The notes under the pieces: model-generated
Told to the model about the DNA's origin: nothing
The model's database searches: none
What the model saw: only the letters and a program-made list of their open reading frames with translations
Source: an uncultured Gemmataceae bacterium
Lineage (GTDB): Bacteria; Planctomycetota; Planctomycetia; Gemmatales; Gemmataceae
Direction of reading: 5' to 3'
DNA: 11,284 nucleotides
Assembly: GCA_937922175.1 (NCBI GenBank)
Contig: CAKZUU010000167.1
Coordinates: forward strand, 1-11,284
Made by a program: the position numbers and the translations under genes
Shown here: one piece after another, positions 1 to 7,013 of the stretch
Position numbering within the stretch: position 1 is the stretch's first letter
How the letters are laid out: each line of letters opens with the position of its first letter

Positions 1-185
1 AACGCTTCGACGATCCCGCCATCGGCCGATGCCCCCGACCTCGGACGTCGCCGTTTGCCATGGGCGGTGATGTAATGTTCCGGTTCCCGAAGGCAAAGTC
101 GATAGATGCGACTCTTCAAGACAACGACCGCCTTGCCGCGACTCAGCCGAACGGCAAGCAAAGTTTGAAGTGGGGTGTTTCGTGA
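1..185 (+). CDS. C-terminal tail of an upstream protein (partial, left edge)
   Basis: The frame starting at base 3 is open without a stop from the left edge to TGA at 183-185, about 60 codons. It ends in a 4-base GTGA overlap with the GTG start of the aminotransferase gene, the same junction style used further along this operon. The other two forward frames close early, at 67-69 and 73-75. The visible tail contains a hydrophilic stretch ending KQSLKWGVS and no domain I recognise, so no function is offered. Being first in a sugar-nucleotide operon, it may belong to the same pathway, but that is inference. The alternative is that 1-169 is non-coding leader sequence. Confidence 0.45.
   Translation, partial: RFDDPAIGRCPRPRTSPFAMGGDVMFRFPKAKSIDATLQDNDRLAATQPNGKQSLKWGVS
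172..175 (+). promoter_or_regulatory. Ribosome-binding site deciding the aminotransferase start
   Basis: A GGGG run lies 6 bases before the GTG at 182. It supports that start over the in-frame GTG at 170, which has no purine-rich element at a suitable distance. The GTGA overlap with the upstream frame points the same way. Confidence 0.4.
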
Positions 186-1402
186 CGCTATCTGTGGACG
201 ACGTGAGAAAAGTAAGTCTTCCCTCGGACCAAGACGCCAGCGGTCGAACACTGGGCGATGAGGAGATTGCGGTAGTTACGAAAGCCTTGCGCAGCGGAAC
301 CCTGACCAGCACCAAAGGCCACTTTACTCGCGACTTTGAGGAGAGGTTTGCGAGATTGATGGGGGTGCGGCACGCTCATGCCGTGTCCTCAGGGACCGCG
401 GCAATTCATGCGGCCATCGCGTCGATCGATCCGGAACCTGGCGATGAGATCGTCACCACGCCGATCACGGACATGGGTGCGTTGACCCCCATTCTGTACC
501 AGGGAGCGATTCCGGTGTTCGCGGACGTGGACCCCAAGACCGGGAACGTGACGGCGCAAACCATCTCCGAGCGCCTCAGCGATCGCACTCGGGCGATCAT
601 CGTCACGCACCTGTTCGGTAACCCCTGTCATATGACCGAAATCCTCGAGTTGGCCGAGCGTCACGGGCTGCCCGTCATCGAGGACTGCGCCCAAGCCTTT
701 GAGGCCCGGCACCGTGGGAGAAAAGTCGGCACCTTCGGGGACGTCAGTTGCTTCTCCCTGCAACAGGGCAAACACATCACCACGGGCGAGGGCGGCGTGG
801 TCATTTCTGACAAAGAAGCCCTGGCGCGAAGGGTCTACTTGTTTTTGAATAAAGCTTGGGGTTACGGTGATCCCAATCCGGATCATTATTTTTTGGCTCT
901 GAACTATCGCCTCAGCGAGTTGCAAGGCGCCGTCGCCTTGGCTCAACTCGACAAACTCGAAACGGTGGCCCGACGACGCCGATACCTAGCCGACCAACTC
1001 ACCCACCGCTTGCAAGGCGTTGATGGTATCGACCCGCCGCGAGTCTCTCCCGGCGATGAGTGCAGCTGGTGGAAGTACGCCCTTCGAGTTGATCCCCAAA
1101 GCGTCCCGGGCGGGGCCGTCGGACTCGCCCAGCGCTTGCAACGCTGGGGCATCGCGTCCGCTCCCCGCTATATCCAAAAGCCTGCCTTCCGTTGCCGTGT
1201 CTTCCGCGATCAAGTAACGTTTGGCCGAAGCCGCTGGCCCTTTACCCTCGCCCGCCCCGAGGCCGTCGATTATTCCGCGGAGCGCTTCCCTGGCACGTTC
1301 GACTACCTCGAACACGTTCTTGTTCTACCTTTTAATGAGCGATACACCGAAACCCATTTGGACCAACTCGCCGAGGCCGTCCGTCAGGCTCGGCGACTCT
1401 GA
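182..1402 (+). CDS. DegT/DnrJ/EryC1/StrS-family PLP sugar aminotransferase
   Basis: PLP-dependent enzyme that transfers an amino group, usually from glutamate, onto a keto sugar nucleotide in the cytoplasm. From the GTG at 182 it is 406 residues, normal for the family (about 370-410). Visible motifs: SSGTAAIHA (near residues 69-77) for PLP phosphate contact, EDCAQAFEA (167-175) with the Asp that pairs with the PLP ring nitrogen, the Schiff-base lysine K197 in QQGKHITTGEGG, and the family segment NYRLSELQGAVALAQLDKL. A GTG at 170 in the same frame is an alternative start. The next gene begins 15 bases downstream and encodes a Gfo/Idh/MocA dehydrogenase, followed by a WbpD-like acetyltransferase. 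That order suggests amination of a 3-keto uronic acid nucleotide (WbpE-like role). The family is certain; the exact substrate is inferred. Confidence 0.95.
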   Translation: MTLSVDDVRKVSLPSDQDASGRTLGDEEIAVVTKALRSGTLTSTKGHFTRDFEERFARLMGVRHAHAVSSGTAAIHAAIASIDPEPGDEIVTTPITDMGALTPILYQGAIPVFADVDPKTGNVTAQTISERLSDRTRAIIVTHLFGNPCHMTEILELAERHGLPVIEDCAQAFEARHRGRKVGTFGDVSCFSLQQGKHITTGEGGVVISDKEALARRVYLFLNKAWGYGDPNPDHYFLALNYRLSELQGAVALAQLDKLETVARRRRYLADQLTHRLQGVDGIDPPRVSPGDECSWWKYALRVDPQSVPGGAVGLAQRLQRWGIASAPRYIQKPAFRCRVFRDQVTFGRSRWPFTLARPEAVDYSAERFPGTFDYLEHVLVLPFNERYTETHLDQLAEAVRQARRL

Positions 1403-1417
1403 CCAAGCGAGATCATC

Positions 1418-2428
1418 ATGAAATCGCCCCCAATTCGTTTCGGCCTGATCGGTGCGGGAGCCATTGCTCAGACCTACGCTCAGGTTTTCACTGAATGGAA
1501 TGGCGGCGAACTCGCCGGCGTTGTCGACATCCGAACGGAGGCCGCCCGCAGTCTGGGGGGCGCGATGAAGTGCCCTGCGTACACTGATTATGCTGACCTC
1601 CTCAAGTCGGACATTGATGCGGTCATTGTTTGCACCCCGCCCAACACCCACGAGGAAATGGTCATCGAATCGACCCGCTGCGGCAAACACGTCCTATGCG
1701 AAAAACCATTTGCTCTGGATAGCTCGTCGGCCCGACGAATGATTCACGCCGCGGAAAAAGCTGAGGTTCGCCTGACGATGGCCTCGAAGTTTCGTTACAC
1801 GGACGATGTTGTTCGCGCGAAAAGTATCGTCACCTCGGGAATACTCGGTGATCTCCTCGCCGTCGAAAACAGCTTCACCGCGCCGATCGACATGGCTCAT
1901 CGATGGAATTCCGACCCGAGCGTGTCCGGCGGCGGAGTGTTGATCGACAACGGCACACACTCGGTGGACATCATGCGCTATTTGCTCGGCCCCATTGTCG
2001 AAGTGCTGGCCGTTGAAGGAAAACGAGTGCAACACCTCCCGGTCGAGGACAACGCCTACCTGTTGGTTCGCAGTGCCTCACAAACGATTGGCCGCATCGA
2101 TTTGAGCTGGAGCGTCAATAAAGAGAGCGACTGGTACTTACAGATATTCGGCTCGTCGGGGACAGTTCAAGTCGGTTGGCGGGCTTCTCGGTATCGTCAG
2201 GCTGCCAGCCGTGAATGGATCGTTTTTGGCAACGGGTATCAAAAGGTTCAGGCCTTCCGAGACCAGTTGGCGAATTTTGCCGCATCGATTCGGGGTGAGG
2301 ACCGGCTGCTGATCACGGCCGAGGATGCTCTGGCAAGCGTCGAAGTGATCGAAGCAGCTTATCGCTCGATGCCCAAAGCCCATTGGATCCCCGTTGACGA
2401 CTCGCGATGGGCGGAGCTGCCGCTGTGA
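1418..2428 (+). CDS. Gfo/Idh/MocA-family NAD(P)-dependent sugar dehydrogenase
   Basis: Cytoplasmic oxidoreductase of 336 residues, typical length. An N-terminal Rossmann fold carries the nucleotide-binding loop GLIGAGAIA (about 9-16), followed by VVDI at the end of the second strand. CEKPF (94-98) contains the conserved EKP lysine. The C-terminal alpha/beta domain has IDNGTHSVDIMRYLLG (175-190), whose Asp, His and Asp form the usual catalytic and substrate patch. Between an aminotransferase and an N-acetyltransferase, the likely job is oxidation of the sugar 3-hydroxyl (WbpB-like), giving the ketone used by the aminotransferase. ATG at 1418 follows the previous stop by 15 bases with only a weak purine run ahead. 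It overlaps the next gene by 4 bases if that gene starts at GTG 2425. The substrate assignment comes from context only. Confidence 0.93.
   Translation: MKSPPIRFGLIGAGAIAQTYAQVFTEWNGGELAGVVDIRTEAARSLGGAMKCPAYTDYADLLKSDIDAVIVCTPPNTHEEMVIESTRCGKHVLCEKPFALDSSSARRMIHAAEKAEVRLTMASKFRYTDDVVRAKSIVTSGILGDLLAVENSFTAPIDMAHRWNSDPSVSGGGVLIDNGTHSVDIMRYLLGPIVEVLAVEGKRVQHLPVEDNAYLLVRSASQTIGRIDLSWSVNKESDWYLQIFGSSGTVQVGWRASRYRQAASREWIVFGNGYQKVQAFRDQLANFAASIRGEDRLLITAEDALASVEVIEAAYRSMPKAHWIPVDDSRWAELPL
2413..2416 (+). promoter_or_regulatory. Ribosome-binding site deciding the acetyltransferase start
   Basis: GGAG lies 8 bases before the GTG at 2425, which overlaps the upstream stop as GTGA. This favours GTG 2425 over the in-frame ATG at 2407, which would add six residues ahead of the conserved MTARIHPTAII-type beginning. 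Confidence 0.5.
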
Positions 2429-3045
2429 CCGCGCGTATCCATCCGACCGCAATCATCGAAGAGAACGTCCAGTTGGGACGCGATACCCACATCTGGGATC
2501 ATGTCCACATTCGCCACGGTGCCTCCATCGGCGATGAATGTCTGATCGGCGAAAAAACTTACATCGCCTACGATGTCCACATCGGCCATCGCGTCAAAAT
2601 CAACGCCTTCGTTTATATCTGTGCTGCCGTCACCATTGAGGACGGCGTCATGATCTCGGCCGGCACCATGTTTACCAACGACCGCGTCCCTCGGGCCACC
2701 ACTCCCGATCTCACCCGGCTCCGCCCCTCGACGCCGGATGAGCACACTCGTCCGACTCTTGTTCGAGAAGGTGCGACAATCGGGGCGAATTGCACCATCG
2801 GCTGTGATTTGACCATCGGAAGATGGGCGATGATTGGCATGGGTTCGGTTGTCACCAAATCCATCGGTGATTTCATCCTCGCGTTGGGGAACCCGGCCCG
2901 AGCTGTGGGTTGCGTTTGCCGCTGTGGTCAGATCCTGGCCCGCTTCTCGGATCGATCATCGAAATCACCATCCCTGCGGTGCTCAGAATGTCACCGCGAG
3001 TACGTCTTGGATCAGGGTAGCGTCGTCGAACGATCAGCCCTTTGA
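2425..3045 (+). CDS. Left-handed beta-helix sugar N-acetyltransferase (WbpD/WlbB-like) with cysteine-rich tail
   Basis: Hexapeptide-repeat acyltransferase of 206 residues. The start, IHPTAIIEENVQLGRDTHIW, and the repeating [I/V]G-x4 turns (GASIGDECLIG, ATIGANCTIGCDLTIG) are classic coils of the trimeric beta-helix. Residues 82-90 (MFTNDRVPR) match the loop of enzymes that acetylate UDP-2-acetamido-3-amino-2,3-dideoxy-glucuronic acid with acetyl-CoA. The region GNPARAVG (155-162) ends the helix. Beyond it is a tail with C163, C165, C167 and C186-x2-C189, which could bind zinc. With the preceding dehydrogenase and aminotransferase it completes a plausible 3-acetamido branch. GTG 2425 is chosen because of the GTGA overlap and the GGAG upstream. 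The fold is certain, the substrate probable. Confidence 0.92.
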   Translation: MTARIHPTAIIEENVQLGRDTHIWDHVHIRHGASIGDECLIGEKTYIAYDVHIGHRVKINAFVYICAAVTIEDGVMISAGTMFTNDRVPRATTPDLTRLRPSTPDEHTRPTLVREGATIGANCTIGCDLTIGRWAMIGMGSVVTKSIGDFILALGNPARAVGCVCRCGQILARFSDRSSKSPSLRCSECHREYVLDQGSVVERSAL

Positions 3046-3132
3046 CGCCTCGCCGCCTTTCACCACCCATCGCCAAGGGAAATCGTCTTTCGGCCGATGA
3101 GGCTCAGAGAAACAAAAGCAACTCGATCGACT

Positions 3133-4476
3133 ATGGCAAAGTACGGTATCGTCGGCGGGGGAATGCTCGGCTTGACCTTAGCCTGGCGGCTCAGGCAACG
3201 CGGACATCACGTCACTGTCCTGGAAGCTGCTCCTGATGTCGGTGGCTTGGCCGCCGCATGGCAAATCGGACCGGTGACGTGGGACCGACACTATCACGTC
3301 TGCCTGCTCTCCGACAGCCATCTACGCCGCTTCCTCCACGAGCTGGGGCTGGAAAACGACTGCGTCTGGAGACGAACCAAAACAGGGTTCTACACCGACG
3401 GCCAACTCTATTCACTGTCCAATAGTTGGGAGTTTTTGCGGTTCCCTCCCCTTCGGCTCATCGACAAGATTCGCCTGGCGGCCACGATTCTCCACGCCTC
3501 CCGCATCCGCAATCCCCGATCTCTGGAACAGATCCCCGTCGAAGAGTGGTTGCGACGCTGGTCGGGACCTCGCACTTTCGAGAAGATCTGGTTGCCCCTG
3601 TTACGCGCCAAGCTCGGCAACAGCTATCAGCAGACGTCCGCCGCGTTTATCTGGGCGACTATTGCCCGAATGTACGCCGCTCGCCGGTCTGGATTGAAGG
3701 AGGAGATGTTTGGCTACGTCCGCGGCGGGTACGCTCGCATCCTTGAACGCCTCGGGGAAACTCTCCGACACTTGGGCGTGAACATCGAAACAAACGCTGC
3801 TGTTCGGCGTGTCGACTCGGGTTCGATACACCTCGCCGATGGCCAGCAAAAAGATTTCGACCGCATTATCGTTACGGCCGCAGCACCCATCGCAGCCGTA
3901 CTTTGCCCCCAGCTTAGCGAAGCGGAACGCCACGCCCTTCAAAGCGTTCGCTACCAGGGCATCATTTGCGCCTCGCTTCTGCTGCGACGATCGCTTGGTC
4001 CCTTCTACGTGACCAATATCACCGACTCTTGGGTTCCCTTTACCGGCGTCATCGAAATGTCGGCGCTGGTCGATCCGAGCGACTTCGGTGGGTACGCGTT
4101 GGTTTACCTGCCCAAATACGTGCCACCTGACGACGAGTTGTTCACCGAATCTGATGAAGCGATTCTCGAGCGTTTCATCCCCGCTCTGGAGCGGATATAT
4201 CCGCAGTTTCGGCCAAAGGACGTCGTGGCCGCACGGCTGTCGCGCGTCCGGTATGTGTTTGCCCTCTCGACTCCGGGATATTCCGATCGCGTGCCGCCCA
4301 TGACGACATCGCTGCCCGGAGTGTTCCTGGTCAATTCATCGCACATTGTGCATGGCACCCTGAACGTCAACGAGACCATTCAACTCGCGGACCGGGCCTT
4401 GGCCGTCGTCGATACGACGGTGGGTACCCCGCCCTGGAGGACGAGTTCGTCGAGCCATCGGGAGCTTCGCTCATGA
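3133..4476 (+). CDS. FAD/NAD(P)-dependent oxidoreductase (amine-oxidase-like, UDP-galactopyranose-mutase/protoporphyrinogen-oxidase superfamily)
   Basis: Flavoprotein of about 447 residues. The N-terminus KYGIVGGGMLGLTLAWRL holds the dinucleotide-binding GxGxxG (G8, G10, G13). E31 ends the second strand (VTVLEAAPDVGGLAAAW) where FAD ribose is bound, and the following GG (37-38) is the usual second contact. DRHYHV (51-56) follows as in several polysaccharide-cluster oxidoreductases. The C-terminal segment VFLVNSSHIVHGTLNVNETI fits the closing FAD-contact strand. ATG 3133 is preferred because it puts the Rossmann strand directly at the N-terminus; an in-frame ATG at 3097 would add 12 polar residues. 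Neither has a clear ribosome-binding site. The gene overlaps the deacetylase by ATGA. The reaction is unknown; context suggests modifying a glycan or lipid-linked sugar. Confidence 0.85.
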   Translation: MAKYGIVGGGMLGLTLAWRLRQRGHHVTVLEAAPDVGGLAAAWQIGPVTWDRHYHVCLLSDSHLRRFLHELGLENDCVWRRTKTGFYTDGQLYSLSNSWEFLRFPPLRLIDKIRLAATILHASRIRNPRSLEQIPVEEWLRRWSGPRTFEKIWLPLLRAKLGNSYQQTSAAFIWATIARMYAARRSGLKEEMFGYVRGGYARILERLGETLRHLGVNIETNAAVRRVDSGSIHLADGQQKDFDRIIVTAAAPIAAVLCPQLSEAERHALQSVRYQGIICASLLLRRSLGPFYVTNITDSWVPFTGVIEMSALVDPSDFGGYALVYLPKYVPPDDELFTESDEAILERFIPALERIYPQFRPKDVVAARLSRVRYVFALSTPGYSDRVPPMTTSLPGVFLVNSSHIVHGTLNVNETIQLADRALAVVDTTVGTPPWRTSSSSHRELRS

Positions 4477-5435
4477 TCTACCGACCAATCGCCAGTCTGT
4501 CGTTGGATCTGGATAACCTCTGGTCGTATTTGAAAACCCACGGAGATCCGGAGTGGTCGAACTATCCGTCGTACCTGAACTTGGCGGTCCCGCGCATTTT
4601 GGACTTTTTGCACCAACAGGGTTGGACGATCACATTTTTCATCGTGGGGCAAGACGCGATCCTGCCGGAGCATCAGACCGTACTGCGGTCGATTGCAGAG
4701 TCGGGCCATGAGATTGGCAATCATTCCTTCCGTCACGAGCCGTGGTTGCATCTGTACTCGGAGTCGGAGGTTGACCAGGAACTGACACTTGCCGAAGAAG
4801 CGATTCACCGGGCCACGGGGGTGCTTCCTCGCGGATTTCGCGGTCCGGGATTCAGCATTTCTGCCACGGTGCTGCGTGTTCTCGCCCGACGGGGCTATGA
4901 CTACGATGCTTCGACATTTCCGACGTCGATTGGCCCATTGGCCCGAGCGTATTATTTCGCGAAGGCAGGGCTGACCCCGGAGCAAAAGCAACAACGGCAG
5001 CTGTTGTTCGGGCGATGGCGGGAGGGTTGGCGGCCGCTGGTCCCCTACGCGTGGCGAACCCGACCGCAGCCGCTCCTCGAAATCCCCGTCACGACCATGC
5101 CCGGCATTCGGGTGCCGATTCATCTCAGCTACGTTCTCTACCTGGCGACCTTCAGCCGCTCCGCAGCTTTCGCGTATTTCCGCATGGCATTGATGGCTTG
5201 TCGGCTGGCGAGGGTTCAACCCTCGATCTTGTTGCATCCGTTGGACTTTCTCGGGAGTGATGACGTCGATCGACTGTCATTTTTCCCGGCGATGTCCCTC
5301 AAGGGGGCGGAAAAAATGGCTCTCTGCCGCGACCTCTTACATCTGTTCGCCGATTATTTCACCCCATCGACGATGGAACAATTCGCCTCGACGGTAACCT
5401 TGGATCGAGTCAAGCACCTGGGTTGGACGAATTGA
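4473..5435 (+). CDS. NodB-type polysaccharide deacetylase (carbohydrate esterase 4 fold)
   Basis: A 320-residue metal-dependent deacetylase that removes acetyl groups from N-acetylated sugars in a glycan. Motifs in order: SLDLDN (10-15) with the base and metal aspartates D12 and D14, GHEIGNHSFRH (78-88) with metal ligands H84 and H88, RGFRGPGFS (120-128) for the active-site groove, LLEIPVTTMP (201-210), and LLHPLDF (253-259) with the catalytic-type His255. The first motif is DLD rather than the usual FDDG, a variant seen in envelope-polysaccharide clusters. There is no signal peptide, so it probably acts on the cytoplasmic side, for example on a lipid-linked intermediate. A short hydrophobic stretch near 217-232 is too weak to call a membrane helix. 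The start shares ATGA with the previous stop. It is the last gene of the polysaccharide run. Confidence 0.92.
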   Translation: MIYRPIASLSLDLDNLWSYLKTHGDPEWSNYPSYLNLAVPRILDFLHQQGWTITFFIVGQDAILPEHQTVLRSIAESGHEIGNHSFRHEPWLHLYSESEVDQELTLAEEAIHRATGVLPRGFRGPGFSISATVLRVLARRGYDYDASTFPTSIGPLARAYYFAKAGLTPEQKQQRQLLFGRWREGWRPLVPYAWRTRPQPLLEIPVTTMPGIRVPIHLSYVLYLATFSRSAAFAYFRMALMACRLARVQPSILLHPLDFLGSDDVDRLSFFPAMSLKGAEKMALCRDLLHLFADYFTPSTMEQFASTVTLDRVKHLGWTN

Positions 5436-5508
5436 AGCAGCGGCGATGAATTCACGTCGGCCGAGTCGCCATCCGAGCAATCGGAGAGATGAAAGCAGTC
5501 AGCTTGTG

Positions 5509-5537
5509 TTGAAGTGCCGTACCCCGGGGTGTATGAT
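5509..5537 (+). promoter_or_regulatory. Sigma-70-type promoter ahead of the conjugation cassette
   Basis: TTGAAG (5509-5514) and TATGAT (5532-5537) are separated by exactly 17 bases, matching the -35 and -10 consensus at 4 and 5 of 6 positions. Initiation would fall near 5544, giving an untranslated leader of about 150 bases before the JAB-domain gene. The spacer contains a perfect 10-base palindrome, ACCCCGGGGT (5521-5530), which could be a regulator site. The position in the only sizeable gap between the two gene groups supports a separate transcription unit. Planctomycete promoters are poorly defined, so this is a prediction. Confidence 0.5.
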
Positions 5538-5692
5538 GGAGGCGGAAACGCGGAACCAACACCGGGCAATGAAGGCCGGTCGGACGCCTTGCGAGTGCGT
5601 CCCTGTCTTCCAAACTGTCTGAACTCGAGGCGACGGGAGTATCAAACGGGTCAACAGAAGCGGGAGACGAGCCAATCGGTCCGAGACGCTGG

Positions 5693-6640
5693 TTGTACGA
5701 ATGGCTGGGGCAGTGCCGGCGCTTGCTAGAGTCCGACGGGGGCGGGGTTTCCGCCGAGCGACGGCCAGCGGGATGGCGAGATGATAGCCCGACCGGACCG
5801 ACGATCTCGTATCAGCCGCTTGAACGTGTCATCGCCACCAGCGGAGTCATCCAGACGCTTCTTGATGAGTACGAGTTACATCGTCGAAGCGAGCGGGGCA
5901 AGGAAGAGACGGGTTGGGTCTTGCTGGGATGGCGGGAGGAACGAGAAGCCGTGGTGCGAGCCACGATTCCAGCCGGCGCCGGCCGTGAAGCCGGCGAAGC
6001 CCACGTTCGCTTCAGCAGCACGGTGCAGGCAGCAGCAACCCGTTTTGTCCGACAGAGTGATCGACGGCTCACGATGCTGGGTGTGGTGCATACTCACCCG
6101 GGAAGCCTTAGACACCCCAGCGACGGCGATTACCGCGGCGACATTGAATGGGTCGGACAACTGCGCGGTCGAGAAGGGGTTTTCGGCATCGGTACAGCAG
6201 AGCAGAGACAGAAGTCGGATGAAAAGATCATCGCCCAACCCCGACCGAACGTGACCGCGAGAGCAGCTTTATGTTTTTCGTGGTACTCTTTGCGTGCTGG
6301 AGATCGGAATTATCGGCGGATCCCGCTGGAAATCGTCGACGGTCCGGATCTGGCCTTGCCGCTGCGTTCGGCATGGGAAATGTTGGAGGATCACGCTGCC
6401 CCGATCGAGCGCTTGGCGTTTCAACAGGCTCGGCTGCGATTCGATGTCGTGCCCAAGGGTTTGATGTTGACTCTGCCGTTGGCGGAGGGGCCGGTTTTGC
6501 AAGTACTCATGACAAAAGAGGGAGTCCGCTATCTGCTCGTCGACGGGGGAGAAGCGTGGTCCGCCGATTGTCACGATCAGCGAGTGGACCGCGGCGTGTA
6601 TCATTTACTGGCGAATTGGGCCAGTCAGGAAGATACCTGA
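5693..6640 (+). CDS. JAMM/JAB (MPN) metalloprotease with C-terminal extension, likely deconjugating enzyme
   Basis: Zinc isopeptidase-type protein of 315 residues from the TTG at 5693. The JAMM motif is complete: E72 in EETGWVLLG, then H133-T-H135-P, S143 and D146 in HTHPGSLRHPSDGD. The catalytic domain spans roughly 38-170. Residues about 205-315 form an extra domain of predicted strands (LRFDVVPKGLMLTLPL, GVRYLLVDGGEAW) that I do not recognise. In ubiquitin-like systems JAB enzymes process the modifier or remove it from targets; that role is inferred from the E2 and E1 genes downstream. The frame is open back to a stop at 5570, yet contains no ATG or GTG before the JAB core, so the start must be TTG (5693 or 5723) or something non-standard. 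The protein could be longer at its N-terminus. Confidence 0.9.
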   Translation: MYEWLGQCRRLLESDGGGVSAERRPAGWRDDSPTGPTISYQPLERVIATSGVIQTLLDEYELHRRSERGKEETGWVLLGWREEREAVVRATIPAGAGREAGEAHVRFSSTVQAAATRFVRQSDRRLTMLGVVHTHPGSLRHPSDGDYRGDIEWVGQLRGREGVFGIGTAEQRQKSDEKIIAQPRPNVTARAALCFSWYSLRAGDRNYRRIPLEIVDGPDLALPLRSAWEMLEDHAAPIERLAFQQARLRFDVVPKGLMLTLPLAEGPVLQVLMTKEGVRYLLVDGGEAWSADCHDQRVDRGVYHLLANWASQEDT

Positions 6641-6710
6641 AAAACGGTGGAGGCGTCGGATAGGGTGTCGGTCGTGTGTCCGCCGTTGGTCGGGTCGGTT
6701 TCTAGAACGA

Positions 6711-6716
6711 GAGGAG
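6711..6716 (+). promoter_or_regulatory. Strong Shine-Dalgarno site of the 60-residue gene
   Basis: GAGGAG sits 6 bases before the ATG at 6723, near-ideal spacing. No other gene in the cassette has a comparable site, so the small protein is expected to be translated at a higher rate than its enzyme neighbours. Confidence 0.75.
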
Positions 6717-6722
6717 TTCGAC

Positions 6723-6905
6723 ATGGACTTCCGTCCGCTTTCCACGACAGAACGACAACAACTTCTCAATGCCCTCCGAGGCAACGCGCAATCAGGGACG
6801 ACCCTGTTGATGGACCGCCGCGACACCAGTTTCGTGGGCACCACGGAAGACGTGACCGACGACGAGGTGATTAACGCGATTAAATCCGTCCCTTGCCATT
6901 ACTGA
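6723..6905 (+). CDS. 60-residue protein in the E1/E2/JAB cassette, candidate modifier or substrate
   Basis: Not recognised as any named family. The gene has an ATG start and an excellent ribosome-binding site, and lies between the JAB and E2 genes with gaps of 82 and 108 bases. The protein is acidic to neutral. From sequence I expect a helix (TTERQQLLNALRG, 8-20), two strands (TTLLMDRR, 26-33; TSFVGTT, 35-41), and a second helix (TDDEVINAIKSV, 45-56), then a short tail PCHY with the only cysteine, C58. This order does not match the beta-beta-alpha-beta-beta start of ubiquitin, and the C-terminus lacks Gly-Gly. By position it is the best candidate for the protein handled by the conjugation enzymes, either a new kind of modifier or a target. 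That is inference; a small regulatory subunit is the alternative. Confidence 0.75.
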   Translation: MDFRPLSTTERQQLLNALRGNAQSGTTLLMDRRDTSFVGTTEDVTDDEVINAIKSVPCHY

Positions 6906-7013
6906 GCAATTGGGGCCAAATGTCGTGAACACCGAGATCGTTGGATGAAACTGCGGTCGATCCGTGCTCCGCGGGTTCATTGTCCGCATGTCGTGTGGTG
7001 ACCATGATCGGAC

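Noticed and set aside
5436..5500. Possible terminator after the deacetylase
   Set aside because: Only a 4-base stem (CCGA/TCGG) with no following T run is visible, too weak to call.
5514..5729. 71-codon open frame in the gap before the JAB gene
   Set aside because: It has no ribosome-binding site, begins inside the predicted -35 box, has low-complexity composition and overlaps the JAB start in another frame.
5972..5983. Perfect GC palindrome GCCGGCGCCGGC
   Set aside because: It lies inside the JAB reading frame encoding Ala-Gly-Ala-Gly and is explained by codon use; no second copy as a site was seen.
6906..7013. Internal promoter or small gene between the 60-residue gene and the E2
   Set aside because: No -35/-10 pair with acceptable spacing and no open frame with a ribosome-binding site was found.
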